This document shows positions 1 through 10,800 of a DNA stretch of 30,484 bases, piece after piece. The stretch lies in NCBI GenBank assembly GCA_002379855.1, contig DFUX01000025.1:1-30484 (forward strand), written 5' to 3'. Numbering within the stretch: the first letter of the stretch is position 1; each line of letters begins with the position of its first letter. Under the pieces are notes generated by a model, which was not told the origin of the DNA, did no database searches, and worked only from the letters and a program-made list of their open reading frames with translations. This DNA comes from Cloacimonetes bacterium UBA4175. GTDB taxonomy: Bacteria; Cloacimonadota; Cloacimonadia; Cloacimonadales; Cloacimonadaceae. A program made the position numbers and the translations under genes.

Positions 1-30
1 ACAGACTTCGGCAGCCCCCTGACTTACACC

Positions 31-60
31 AATCCGCGGTAATCTGCGCGAACCCGCTTG
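31..60. repeat. Short 10-nt periodic GC-rich repeat
   Basis: Three successive 10-nt units (aatccgcggt, aatctgcgcg, aacccgcttg) are imperfect copies of one another. Similar 'AATCTGCG' strings occur as dispersed intergenic repeats in many bacterial genomes, but here only the local periodicity is visible. The repeat lies downstream of the C25 gene and its terminator. Confidence 0.35.
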
Positions 61-142
61 ACCCGGGATCCAGTCTTTTGGAAAGGGCAGTGGGAAAGTG
101 GAGACCCGAGCCTTGCCTGCCTGGCTGCTCAGGGCACAGAAA

Positions 143-166
143 AAGGGGTGAGCTGGCTCACCCCTT
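143..166 (-). terminator. Rho-independent terminator of the C25 gene
   Basis: A perfect 11-bp inverted repeat (AAGGGGTGAGC / GCTCACCCCTT) has a 2-nt centre. Read on the minus strand it runs straight into five T residues (plus-strand A140-144). It lies 25 nt past the stop codon of the gingipain-like gene, the expected place for its terminator. Confidence 0.9.
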
Positions 167-190
167 ATAGCGGATTATCGCTTGCTTTGT

Positions 191-3100
191 TCAGTTTTGA
201 GCAACCACCTTGTAGAAGGCTTTGGGCAGCCCTCGGCTGTCCGTATAGCTGGTGCCCGTCACCGTGGCGAGCAGGGTATAGGTCCCGTAGGGATCGCTAC
301 TGCTCAGAATCTTGTAGCTTCCGGCATTTGGCACAGCCAGCCAGGAGAGCACAGTATTGTTTCCAGTGCGGTTCACGCTTACTACGGGTGTTTCCAGGCT
401 GGCAATGATCCCCGTTCCGGTGACAGGGATGTTCAGGTTGGCTTCGTCGCTGTCATTACTGGCGATTGTGACATTGCCGTTATAAGCAGTCGCCGCGGTT
501 GGCGCGAAGGTCAGGTCATATGTCCTGCTGCCTCCGGCGGCGATGTTGAAGCTCAGGGTGTTGCGGGTCGCTTCCGCAAGGCCAGCCTCGACGCCGGAGC
601 TTCGATCCAGGCTGTTTCCGGCTGCCGCCTGGGAAACAGTGTAACCCGCGGGTGTGCTGATCGTGCCGGTGAGAGGGGAATCTCCGCTGTTGCCGATGGT
701 GAACTGCTGAACTGATGTTGAGCCGACAGCAACGTTGCCAAAAGAGATGCTGGCAGGGGTCACAGTTATTTCCGGCCCAGTTTGATAGGCAACCAGGGTC
801 AGTTTCACATTGGGGCGGTTGCTGCTGGTATAATTGCCTGTGAAGACATTAGTCTGGTCGTTGTAATCATTACGGGCGCAGCGGTATCCGTTGGTGACGG
901 ATGTGTAGCGGACCGTTCCTGACTGCGTCCATTGTTCTGTTAGGTTGAAAGCGGTGTCCACCACGATGTTCTGGCTGCCGTTCCAGAGGAAGGGTGTCTG
1001 GAAGGTGAGCATGTCCCAGCCTCCGGCGGTTGGCATATAGCCTTCCGAGCTGAAGACTGTCACCATGCCGGTCGCGCCCTGCCAGTTGGCAACGTTGGCA
1101 TCCGTGGTGTGCTTCATGCGCACGATGAAATTCGGAAGGATATGGTCCGGCGGGGTGTTCACCCAAAATGCCAGGCCGGTGATGTAGATGGGGCCCGTTA
1201 TACCCTGGTTGTTCAGTTCCGCCGCCGTATAGACCGACTGCCCATGCAAGCTCTTGTAGGTGATGTTGATAGGGCAGGCCATATTGTTATATGTGGAGCT
1301 TGTGCCGTCTCCCAATACCACCTCGAGGATGATGTTGGGGGTGGCGCTAACTGTGTTGGAAGCGGCTGATTCCCCGGCGGGGCTGGCATACACCGTGGTT
1401 ACATAATATGAATAGCTGGTTCCGTTTGTGAGCCCAATATCACGATAGCTCGTGCCGGTCACGGTGGTGACTGGGCTGCCGTTGCGATAGACGCGATAGC
1501 CGCTTATGGCACGGTCTTCCGGGATCAGCGCTGTCAATTCACCGCGTCCTTCGGCGGCTGTCCAAGTCAGATCTACAATCTGGTTTCCGGGAATGGCGGC
1601 AAGGTTGCTGGGGGGGTACATGTTTGGCGTGGCATTCACGCTGGGAGTGGATGGGGATTCCTCGCCGTCATAGACCGCGGTCAGGTAGTACTCATAGTTT
1701 ACGCCGTTGGTAACAGCCAGGTCTGTGTATTGGGTGTCTGTTGTACTGGCCAGCACACTGCCGTCGCGATAGATTTTGTAGCTGTCCGGAACGCCGCCCG
1801 CGGGAGCATCCCAATCCAGCAGCACATAGCCGTGGCTGGCTGTCGCGGTCAGGTTTTGTGGCGGCAACAGCATATCGTAATCTGGGAAGATTTTCAGGCG
1901 CAGGTTGGGCAGGTTCGGCGTAGCCAGGAGGTTGGAAGGTGCGTTTGAATCACTGCGGTTCTGGCGGGCGCGGTTGCCCTGCGAGGCGGAATAGCTCCAG
2001 CGCGGGTAACTCGAAGTGTATTGCTGATAACCTTTAACTGTTAGCACCGCCAGGTTGGAGACCCCATCATAAACGAACATGGGGTTCAGATCCACTTCCA
2101 TCCAGCCTGATCCCGCGTTGTTGGTGAAGGGCCCGCTGTAAACCAGGGTGTATCCCGCCGTGCTGTAGTTTCCTGAATCCAGGGTTGACTGGGAAGTGTT
2201 TTTCATGTAGATGGAAACCGCTTCGATGGGATCCATATTGCTGCCGCTTTCTTTATAGAACGCGATGGATTTGAGCGTTCCCGGCACTTGGATTTCGGAA
2301 GCCAGATAGATGGCCTCGTGGGCGGAATAGTTGTACCATCTGTCCAGTGGATAGCCTTGGGTTTCGACGCCCTCTCCGATTACCACTTCCAATGGAGCCC
2401 CAACCTCCAGATACTCGGTAAGGCTGGCTGTTGCCGTGCCAGACAAGGCATTAAAGTTCAGGGTCACCAAGGTTCCGTTTGCAACGGAAGAGGAGGCGGA
2501 GACCTCAAAATGAAGAGTGGCACGAGCTCCTGCTGCCAGGGTGGGGAAGCTGTCGCTGCCATCGGTTATCGTGATTCCCGGAGTGGAACATTCAAGGGAG
2601 GCAGTTCCAGCCGCGGTGGGGATTTCACCCACGTTATGGATCTCAATGGATAAGGTGACTGTTTCGCCTGGATCCAGGATTCCATTTTGGTTGCCGCTGT
2701 AATCGCTTACTGTCAGGTGACGGAATTCAAGCTCCGGCTCATATACTCCCAGCCTGAAGTTTTGACTCCAGTTACCATTGGCTCCGGTGATGTTAAGGTC
2801 AAAGAGCAACTGATGGTCTGCCGGGCAGTTGGCTGCCACCTGGATGGCATAGTTACTGAGCGACCAGGCACTGCCCTGGGCAGGTACGGTGCCATAGTTG
2901 GCGTTTGCGGTGGAGATGGTCACAAAAGGATCGCTGGAGCTCAGGGTGGCGCTCACGGAATTGGCATTCACCAGTCCGCGGTTGCCCAGGCGCAAGGAGA
3001 GCTGGGCAGCTTCGTCAGGCTCGAGATGGTTGTTGCCGTTGGTGTCCAGCACGGAAACCTGTTCCACCACCACATACGGATAATCCGGGATCAGGGGGCG

Positions 3101-6100
3101 GGTGGTGATGAACAGCGCGGATTCATCGGTTAGAGGCGCCGCGGCTGTAGGATAGATGTTTCCAAAGGTGTATTCCAGACCTACCGTCGCAGTGTGGTCT
3201 TCGATACCGATGGTGCAGTAGTTGCCGTGGGGATAGGCGTCGCCATCGCCCAGGTCGATGTTGTTGAAATCCTTGTATTGCAGCTTGATCTGTCCGTCTC
3301 CGGTGTGGGTGGGGTAGTAAACGGGGTCGTAGAGAATGGCCTGGAAGGTTTGCGGAGTTGTGGAATCGTAACCGGAGATCATATTGTACCATTCTACCAC
3401 ATAGTAATTCTGGATGGAGTTGTACCAAGTATAAACATAGCTGCTTCCGCTTTGGATATCCAGGTCATCCCAGAACACGGCGATCATGGGGCTGGGTCCG
3501 CCAGCATCCGGCAGACGCCAGTTGCGCCAGTCGGCGTCGTTTGTTTCGCCAAAGGCGATGAATCCATTGGAGGAGATTGAGGCCTGGGTGTAGTCCACCC
3601 CGTAGAATTGGAAGGTGAAGGGCAGGTTTACTGTCTGGATAGCCACAGCGCCAACCTGGTCACCCTCATCGTGTGAACTGCCGGGGTCGTTTAGGTTGAG
3701 GGCGGTGCCGCTGCCGCCTTCAGCGGGCGCGATGCCAATCCACTGGTAAGTGGGGCACTGGTCGTAACCTGTGTCGCCAGTGTCAAAGATGAAATATCCG
3801 TAGGCATCCTGTCCCAGGGGATCGGTGACTGTGGTATGGCCGATGGTGAAGGTAAGCGGAATGCTTTCCGCGTAGCCCGCCGCATTATATAGATTGAGTT
3901 GCAGGGGGATCACCATGCCGTCAACACAGGTACTGCGGGCTGTCACCGAAAAAGTATCGGTGTTGTTACCTGCGGAGCTTCCGGCGGGCAGGTTGCCCCA
4001 ATAGCCCTGCGCATCGGTGATCTGGAAAAAGGAATCCTGAGAGCTGAGGGTGCCGTAAATATCGCTCAGAGACGCGCTGCCGGCATTGTTCAGGGTTATT
4101 GTGAGCGGCCAGCTATCGCCCGGATTGATGATGTTTCCCGCCGCCCCCACAAAGGTGTGGGACACCAGGTTGAGATTGCCGTTGCTCACAATCACCGGAA
4201 CTGAGATCTGCTCCTGCCCGCTGCCGCCTTCGTCCGTAAACCTTAAAATAAAGCGGTGCTGGTCAGGGCAATCGGGAGCTATGGTGAGGTTTATTCCGTT
4301 TGTACTCAGGAGGGTGGAGTTGGGGCTGATGCTCCCAAATTCGATCCTGCTGGGGGGATTCAGCGTCACGTATGCATCAGAGCAGGTCACGTTGCCCAGG
4401 GGGCTTTGCGGCGCAGAGGTGGTGTTACTCAGGCTGAAATAGACATCCATGGTTTCACCGGCGTTGGGGATGCCATCGCCGTTGTCGTCAACTTCCACGC
4501 CGGCAAATACCAGTCCGCCTGAGCTGCCAACGTTGATAGTGTTGATCAGCGGCTTGTAATCGTCCTTGTTGACCGTGAGGGTTAGACTCTCGTCAAAAGT
4601 GGGCGAAAACTCCAAAAAGGCAAGCCCCCGCTCGTCACTGAAGCCCAATGCCTGCTGCTGTCCGGCTGGGTTGCTCAACACCACCGAAGCGCCGGCCACA
4701 GGCTGGTTGAAGGCATCTTTCACCATCACTTCCATGCTGCTGGTTCCGGCGGGTATGCTGGCAGGGGCTGTTGCGTTGAAAGTATCGGGTATTCCCACAT
4801 AGACAGGCGCGGTGGGGTCACCGATCAAGTTGCAGTAGCCGGAAAAATTGTAAGCCTGGGTGGAGTAGTTGATCCCATAGACGGAATACAGGTACAGCTT
4901 GGCGTAGAGCATGGCCTCGCTCATATTGCGCATGCCCAGGGGATAGATGCCGTGGAATATACCCACGTCCAGGCAGTTGTTCATGGGAGTGTGGGTGCTG
5001 GAAGTGGCCATCCCGATGGCGGTCACGGCTCCGCCCAGGGTCGCTTCGGTGCCATAACGGACTACCGATTCCGTGGTACTTGTTCCCCCTCCCCAACTTC
5101 CGGTGCTGCAGGTGATGAATATGGCATGAAACAGGCGGTAAGCGTTGCTCATGTTGTTCATGGTGTTTGGCCAGCCATTCATGTTGATCCAGCCTCTAAA
5201 GTTATAGAAAGCCACGCCTTGGTTGATGGCGGCGTTTATTGACGCTGTACTGGGGTTGCCACCATATAGCTCTGTGTATGTGTAATCCGGATTAACGTCC
5301 AAAGACCGGTCGTGGATGTATTCGTTGGTGTAGATCGTGGAAATCCCTGAGGTAGAGGGGTCGCCCACCAATAACATCCTGTTAAGCCAGCCGGCTAAAT
5401 CAAGATTGATGTTTTGCTCCAAAGAGCGGACTTTGCCCATATAATTCACCATTTGCTCGGTGCTGTTAACGGAAATCCTGCCGATGGCCACGTCGCCCAG
5501 ATTGTCCCCGCCCGCCAGCCAGGTGTAGTAGTAATCCATATAGGTGCTATAGGTGGGTACTGCGATTGTCCCGGAGTCATCCCCGATTATCGTAATGTAG
5601 TCCGGACGGGTGCTGATATTGTCATATCTGCCCTGGATGAAGGTCTTGATATTGGTGTAGGAAGTGCCTGCCGTGGCGGTGCTGAAAGCGTCCACCAGAT
5701 AGCCTTTTTGCCTCTTCCAGCTTACGTATTCGTCCACCTTGCTCTGGTAGGTGGCATCCACATGGTTGCCATAGATTACCAGCATCCGGGGTCTGGAGTA
5801 GCTGATCGCGTCCCGCGTTTCCAAGTCATTGTAGTTCAAAATCATGCCCTGGTAGATCTTTTTGAAGGCAGGGGAGTAGCTGAGGGGAGGGGCTATCTCG
5901 TTCACAGAGGGCTGATCGTTGAAATCCAGGCTGATATCCAGGCTGGTTTGCACCAGCAGTTCACCTTTGGCCTGGTCATACTGGAAGGGACAGACGTTGA
6001 GGGTCACCACGCGGAAGTCGCGCAGCACCTGAGGTTCGGAGATCTGGATATAGTTGGCTGGATAAAGCTGAGATGAATATCTGCCGGCGATACGTTCGCC

Positions 6101-6463
6101 GCTCAGGGTGGAATCAAAATCCAGCCGCAGCGATGGCTCCTTGCGTTGCTCGCCGCCATTCACCCTCAGGGTCACCCCGCCGCTGTTGGGGATGGCGATC
6201 ATGGTGGCAAAGACCGGCAGGGTCTCTTCTTCCCCGATAAAAAGATAAGGCGTGTCGGCCAGCTTGACCTTGCGCAGGGTCTGGCCGTCCCTGGTCACTT
6301 GTTCCAGTTCCCAGCCTGGCAGTTCAAAATGGAGCTGGACACTCTCTCGCGAACTGCGTGAAATGGAAAAAGCCGCTGCCGCGGGCGCTGCCTGGGCAAC
6401 CAGAAAAGATACGGTCATGGATATCATGGCCACATACAAGCATCGAATTAGACGTGATCTCAT
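191..6463 (-). CDS. Secreted gingipain-like (peptidase family C25) multidomain protein
   Basis: This is a 2090-residue exported protein. The signal peptide covers about residues 1-31 (RLIRCLY, hydrophobic core, AxA-rich end). It is followed by a C25-type prodomain (~35-200) and a C25-like domain (~225-550) with the nucleophile context FITCSTGSW (C452) and the family pattern SSTHTPMNN. Where gingipains carry the catalytic His in a GHG motif, this protein reads NFRGW (residues 421-425), so proteolytic activity is uncertain. After that come an Ig-like domain (~560-645), CARDB-like stretches each starting with a D-x-NG-x(4)-P-x-E pattern (~655, ~1140, ~1240), two beta-rich repeat modules (~1358-1531 and ~1712-1893), two FN3 domains between them (~1532-1710), an ASH-like domain (~1894-2010) and an FN3-like end (2022-2090) closing with FYKVVA. 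The start is supported by AGAGG 7 nt upstream of the ATG. The gene is monocistronic and terminated at 143-166. It probably acts at the cell surface or outside the cell. Confidence 0.88.
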   Translation of the reverse strand: MRSRLIRCLYVAMISMTVSFLVAQAAPAAAAFSISRSSRESVQLHFELPGWELEQVTRDGQTLRKVKLADTPYLFIGEEETLPVFATMIAIPNSGGVTLRVNGGEQRKEPSLRLDFDSTLSGERIAGRYSSQLYPANYIQISEPQVLRDFRVVTLNVCPFQYDQAKGELLVQTSLDISLDFNDQPSVNEIAPPLSYSPAFKKIYQGMILNYNDLETRDAISYSRPRMLVIYGNHVDATYQSKVDEYVSWKRQKGYLVDAFSTATAGTSYTNIKTFIQGRYDNISTRPDYITIIGDDSGTIAVPTYSTYMDYYYTWLAGGDNLGDVAIGRISVNSTEQMVNYMGKVRSLEQNINLDLAGWLNRMLLVGDPSTSGISTIYTNEYIHDRSLDVNPDYTYTELYGGNPSTASINAAINQGVAFYNFRGWINMNGWPNTMNNMSNAYRLFHAIFITCSTGSWGGGTSTTESVVRYGTEATLGGAVTAIGMATSSTHTPMNNCLDVGIFHGIYPLGMRNMSEAMLYAKLYLYSVYGINYSTQAYNFSGYCNLIGDPTAPVYVGIPDTFNATAPASIPAGTSSMEVMVKDAFNQPVAGASVVLSNPAGQQQALGFSDERGLAFLEFSPTFDESLTLTVNKDDYKPLINTINVGSSGGLVFAGVEVDDNGDGIPNAGETMDVYFSLSNTTSAPQSPLGNVTCSDAYVTLNPPSRIEFGSISPNSTLLSTNGINLTIAPDCPDQHRFILRFTDEGGSGQEQISVPVIVSNGNLNLVSHTFVGAAGNIINPGDSWPLTITLNNAGSASLSDIYGTLSSQDSFFQITDAQGYWGNLPAGSSAGNNTDTFSVTARSTCVDGMVIPLQLNLYNAAGYAESIPLTFTIGHTTVTDPLGQDAYGYFIFDTGDTGYDQCPTYQWIGIAPAEGGSGTALNLNDPGSSHDEGDQVGAVAIQTVNLPFTFQFYGVDYTQASISSNGFIAFGETNDADWRNWRLPDAGGPSPMIAVFWDDLDIQSGSSYVYTWYNSIQNYYVVEWYNMISGYDSTTPQTFQAILYDPVYYPTHTGDGQIKLQYKDFNNIDLGDGDAYPHGNYCTIGIEDHTATVGLEYTFGNIYPTAAAPLTDESALFITTRPLIPDYPYVVVEQVSVLDTNGNNHLEPDEAAQLSLRLGNRGLVNANSVSATLSSSDPFVTISTANANYGTVPAQGSAWSLSNYAIQVAANCPADHQLLFDLNITGANGNWSQNFRLGVYEPELEFRHLTVSDYSGNQNGILDPGETVTLSIEIHNVGEIPTAAGTASLECSTPGITITDGSDSFPTLAAGARATLHFEVSASSSVANGTLVTLNFNALSGTATASLTEYLEVGAPLEVVIGEGVETQGYPLDRWYNYSAHEAIYLASEIQVPGTLKSIAFYKESGSNMDPIEAVSIYMKNTSQSTLDSGNYSTAGYTLVYSGPFTNNAGSGWMEVDLNPMFVYDGVSNLAVLTVKGYQQYTSSYPRWSYSASQGNRARQNRSDSNAPSNLLATPNLPNLRLKIFPDYDMLLPPQNLTATASHGYVLLDWDAPAGGVPDSYKIYRDGSVLASTTDTQYTDLAVTNGVNYEYYLTAVYDGEESPSTPSVNATPNMYPPSNLAAIPGNQIVDLTWTAAEGRGELTALIPEDRAISGYRVYRNGSPVTTVTGTSYRDIGLTNGTSYSYYVTTVYASPAGESAASNTVSATPNIILEVVLGDGTSSTYNNMACPINITYKSLHGQSVYTAAELNNQGITGPIYITGLAFWVNTPPDHILPNFIVRMKHTTDANVANWQGATGMVTVFSSEGYMPTAGGWDMLTFQTPFLWNGSQNIVVDTAFNLTEQWTQSGTVRYTSVTNGYRCARNDYNDQTNVFTGNYTSSNRPNVKLTLVAYQTGPEITVTPASISFGNVAVGSTSVQQFTIGNSGDSPLTGTISTPAGYTVSQAAAGNSLDRSSGVEAGLAEATRNTLSFNIAAGGSRTYDLTFAPTAATAYNGNVTIASNDSDEANLNIPVTGTGIIASLETPVVSVNRTGNNTVLSWLAVPNAGSYKILSSSDPYGTYTLLATVTGTSYTDSRGLPKAFYKVVAQN

Positions 6464-6861
6464 TTGTGAACCTCTATTGCGTGATTTGATATAATGCTTT
6501 TACTAATGCAATTATCGGTGCAATTCAGGCGTTTTTCTCTGAAATATCCATGGATAGAGGACATATTTCCCAGATTTGTGATATTTTTCATCGCTGAAAG
6601 CAGTTCAAACTACGCAAACTGTCTGTTTCAGCTCTTTTGCGATGAACCATCCGCTCAATCAGATATTTGCCATCTGAGGAAAACTGCTATGCCTATCGGG
6701 CATTCGTATTGCCGCTATCATTCGCATTTCCAACAGGTTAACCTATCATCCTTAGGTCATCCCTCACCAAGTTAAGGATGACTGCCGGAAGACCCCTGTC
6801 TGGGAGGGTGATGCAAATGACACCGATCCCCTCATAATATATAGGTGCTATGAAAATGACA
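6464..6861. other. Intergenic region upstream of the C25 gene
   Basis: About 400 bp lie between the subtilase-1 terminator and the start of the C25 gene. The part next to the gene is AT-rich and presumably carries its promoter, but I see no convincing -35/-10 pair. The only structured element is the dispersed inverted repeat at 6746-6781. Short reading frames here have no recognisable content. Confidence 0.6.
6746..6781. repeat. Dispersed REP-like inverted repeat, copy 1
   Basis: A 9-bp inverted repeat (TCATCCTTA / TAAGGATGA) surrounds an 18-nt loop. The conserved part is wider: ATCATCCTTAGGT on the left and AAGTTAAGGATGAC on the right, both found again at 18158-18193 with a different loop. 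The copy lies 283 nt upstream of the C25 start. Conservation of the arms with a variable loop points to a small dispersed palindromic element rather than to a gene-specific operator. Confidence 0.65.
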
Positions 6862-7815
6862 AGCCCCGCTCATCCTGAGAGGACGGCGGGGCTGATATCG
6901 AAGTGGTTTGCTTAATTATTTGGCGGGAAGGTCTTCGTAAGCTGCCACGACCTTGTAGAAAGCCATGGGCAAGATTTCTGTGTCTTCCCAACTGGTGTAC
7001 GGAGCCAGGACCGTGGCGAAGGGCTGAGTGCCGTAATCACCATAGGGATCTGTGGCGCGGTAGATGTGATAGCAGTTGGCGTTGGTCACAGCATCCCAGG
7101 AGACGGTCACTCCGTTGGTGCTTTTGCTGATCTCGATTTCGGGGATAGCCAACGCAGTGAGGTTCACGGTAACCGTCACCGTATCGTAGGCATAGGCGTA
7201 GCCATCGAAGACGGAGAAGGTGATCTCTTCGCTGCCGAACCAGTCAAGCGGAGCGGAGAAGGTGACCTGCATTCCATCGATGGATATCTGGATGTTGGTG
7301 TTGCCGCTGTAACCCAAGGTGAGATCATGTCCGTCGGCATCGCTGACGAAAACGCTGAAATCTTCAACCAACTGGGTGTTCATATCGAAGCTCAAATCAG
7401 CCGGCAACTCGATGACGGGAAGGGCGTTCAGCACCTCGAGCGTCAGGGACACCGTGAGTTGGGGATTATCCGGATCGTTGGTGTTGACCAACAGGTTGGC
7501 GGTGTAGGTGCCCGGGGCGAGGCCAGCCGCGGTGAACGAACCGGTGACAAGCTGGCTGCCATTTCCGGCGACAGTGCCAGATGTGGGATTGGCACTGAAC
7601 CAGGCTACGGCGGGGTCTTCAACGAGGGTGAAGCTGAGGTTTTGGCTGCCGAGGTTGGCAATGTTGAAGCTGTCCGTGCCTTCGGCGTTGACTGCCAGAG
7701 TGGCTTCCAGGGCTGTGGCATCCAGCGAGACTGTGGGCGGGATGTAGCCGCTGCCGGTCAGGGCGATGTTCACAGTGGGCTCATCCTCGTCGTTGCTGCT
7801 GATGACAACGTTGCC
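6858..7815 (-). repeat. 958-bp direct repeat, copy 1 (subtilase 3' end plus terminator)
   Basis: This stretch matches 12697-13654 at a constant offset of 5839 without gaps. It encodes the last ~299 residues of subtilase 1, with only seven amino-acid differences from subtilase 2, and includes the terminator. Similarity stops sharply at ...ACGTTGCC on the inner side and just beyond the terminator on the outer side. Confidence 0.93.
6862..6893 (-). terminator. Terminator of subtilase 1
   Basis: The outer stem AGCCCCGC / GCGGGGCT (8 bp) encloses an inner stem TCCT / AGGA with a 3-nt loop. On the minus strand it is followed by TTGTCATTTTC. It lies 23 nt beyond the stop codon, and the same structure follows subtilase 2. 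Confidence 0.82.
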
Positions 7816-10800
7816 GTTGTAGGAAATAGCTTCCAGCGGCTGGAAGGTGAGCTGGTAAACGGCATTGGTGCCTCCTGCCAGATTGAATTCCAGAGTGTTG
7901 CGAAGGATTTCCGTATCTGTAGAATTCCGGCCTTGTTCGACAACACTGTAGCCAGCCGGAGTGGTGATGGAGCCGATGAGATCCTCCTCCCCGGAGTTGG
8001 CGATTGTGAATTGGCGCACTACGCTGTTGCCAACCTTCACTGCGCCGAAGTCGAGTGCCAGAAGATCGACCGTTATTTCCGGTGGAGCGGGCTCACCGCC
8101 GTAGATGGTAAGTTGCACGTTGGGCCGGTAAATTGATACGCTGCCACCGTAGAACGTATTGGTCTGGTTAAAGTAGTCGCTGCGGGTGTAGCGGTAGCCG
8201 CTGGCGGTTTCAGTGTAGCGCACAGTCCCGGATGAGTTCCTGGAGCCCACCCGGTTAAAAGCGGTATCGATGACAATGTTGTCCGTTCCGTTCCAGGTGA
8301 AGGGAGTGTCCAGAGTCAGCATGTCGTAACCGCCGGGAGTTGGCATGTAGGAAGTGGCGCTGTAAACCGTCACCATGTCTGTGGAGGTCTGCCAGTCGGC
8401 TACATTAGCAGCCGTGGTGTGTTTCATGCGCACCACGAAGGAAGGTAGGGCTTGGTTGGGAGCGCTGTTGACGTAGAATCCCAGAGCAGTGATCTCCACC
8501 GGGCCATAGACGCCGGCAGCATTAAGTTCGGCAGCGGTATAGACAGACTGTCCGTGCAGGCTCCGTCTGAAGATGTTGATGGGGCAGCCTTCATTTGTGT
8601 TTGTGGCTGAAGTGCCATCGCCCAAAGTGACATTGATGATTGCCATGGGGGTGGCCTCCGCTGTGTTGGAAGCTGCCGATTCGCCCGCGGGATTTGCATA
8701 GAGCGTGGTGACGTAATACTGGTAGGTGACGCCGTTGGATACGCTTGCATCGGAATAAGTGGTGCCAGACAGATCGGTGAGCACCTGTCCGTCGCGATAG
8801 ATCCTGTAGCCACTCACACCAGCGGGATCAGGAGCGGTCCAACTGAGGTTTACCACCCTGTTTCCAGCCTGGGCGATGAGATTCGTGGGCGGATACATGA
8901 TCTGGGTGATGGTAACAGAAACCGTGTCGTAGGCGTAAGCCATGCCATCATGGACGGAGAAGGTGATCTCCTCCGTGCCGGTCCAATAATTAAGGCTGCT
9001 GAAGGTGACCATGAGCCCGTCGATGGAGACGAGGATGTTGCTGTTGCCGCTGTAGTCCAGCGTTAAAGTCTGCGGATCCAAATCATCCACGTAGGGGCTG
9101 AAGTCCTCGATCAGGGCGGTGTCGGCATAGATGTCGAAGGTCAGTGATTCCGGCGCGTTGATTGTCGGGCTGCTGTTCTGCACCACAAGCTGGACGGACA
9201 CGGGCAACTGGGGGCTGTCCGGATCGTTGGAATTGACCAGCAGAGTGGTGTTGTAGGTGCCGGGAACAAGTCCCTCGGGGGAGAAAGTTCCGGTGATGAG
9301 CTGGTTTCCCCCTCCGGATACAGTTCCGGAAGAGGGCGCCGAGCTGAACCAGGCTACGGAAGGCGATTCCGCCAGGCTGAAGTTGAGGCCCTGGCTGCCG
9401 GAATTGATGATCGTGAAGCTGTCCGTGCCCTGAGCGCCGTTGACGAGCGTGGCGGAAAGGCTGTTGCCGCTCAAAGAGATGTTGGCTGGCGTGTATCCCG
9501 TGCCTGTGACGGCGATTAGCACCGTGCTTTCGTCAATGTCGTTGCTGTTGATGGTCACATTTCCGGAATATGTGGCAACGGCCGTGGGGTTGAAACTGAG
9601 GTTGTAGGTCTGGTGTGTGCCTACGGGAAGCGAGAAGGACAGAGTGTTCCGGCCCGCCTCCTGATCCTTTTGGCCTTTGCTGCCAGCGGCTGAGACCGTA
9701 TAGCCAGCCGGAGTGGTGATGCTTCCGCTGAGAGTCTCGTCTCCGGTGCTGTGGATGGTGAATTGCTTTACGCTGGTCTGACCCACCTCCACCTCGCCGT
9801 AATTGAGGCTGAGGGGATCGACCGCGATCTCCGGTCCGGCGGGTTCCACATAGACAAAGCCCAGTTTCACATCCGGACGGTAAACCGAGACCAGGCCGCC
9901 GGTGAAGGTCTCACCCATGTCTGAATAAGTGCTGCGTCCATAGCGGTAGCCATTGCTCATGTTGGTGTAGCGCACAGTTCCGGTGGCGGATTCTGTGGCC
10001 ACCCGGTCAAAGTCGGTGTCGATCACGATGTTGTCGATCCCGTTCCAGGCAAAGGGGGTGGAGAGGATCAACAGATCCCAGTTCCCGGGTACAGGCTGAT
10101 AGGAGGCGCTGCTGTAAACTGTGGTCAGTCCATCCGCGCTAATCCAGTTTGCGACATCCGTGGCAGTGGTGTGCTTCATCCGCATCCGGAAATTAGGCAA
10201 GGCCAGAGCAGGTGCCGTAGCAACGTAAAAGCCCAACTGGGTGATGTCCGTGGGGCCATACAGGCCAGCGGCGTTCAGTTCCGCGGCGGTATAGACCGAC
10301 TGTCCATGCAGGCTCTTCTTATAGATGTTGATGGGGCAACCCTCAGTGGTGGCGGTGGTTCCAGTGCCGCTGCCTATCACGGCAAACGAGACTGCCTGGG
10401 GAGTGGCCTCCGCGGTGTTCGAGGCCGCGGATTCACCTGTGGGGTTGGAATATAGCGTGGTCACCCAATAGCTGTAGGTGGTGCCGTTCACCACACTGTG
10501 GTCAGAGTAGCTGGTGCCCGTCACCGTGGTGAGGGAACTGCCGTCACGGTAGATCCTGTAACCGCTGATATTCCTCTCATCTAAAAACTCTTCTTCGGCG
10601 CCGCGTCCCCCGGCAGCGGTCCAGCTCAGGTTGACAACAGTGTCGCCGCCCACAGCGGTGAGGTTGGTGGGGGGAAAGGTGTTAGGGGTGGCGTTCACGG
10701 TGTTGGAAGGATCTGAATCGCCGTCGTTGTAGCTGGCCACAACATAATAGCTGTAGGTCACGCCATCGGTCACGTTCAGGTCTGTGTATGTGAGGTTTCC

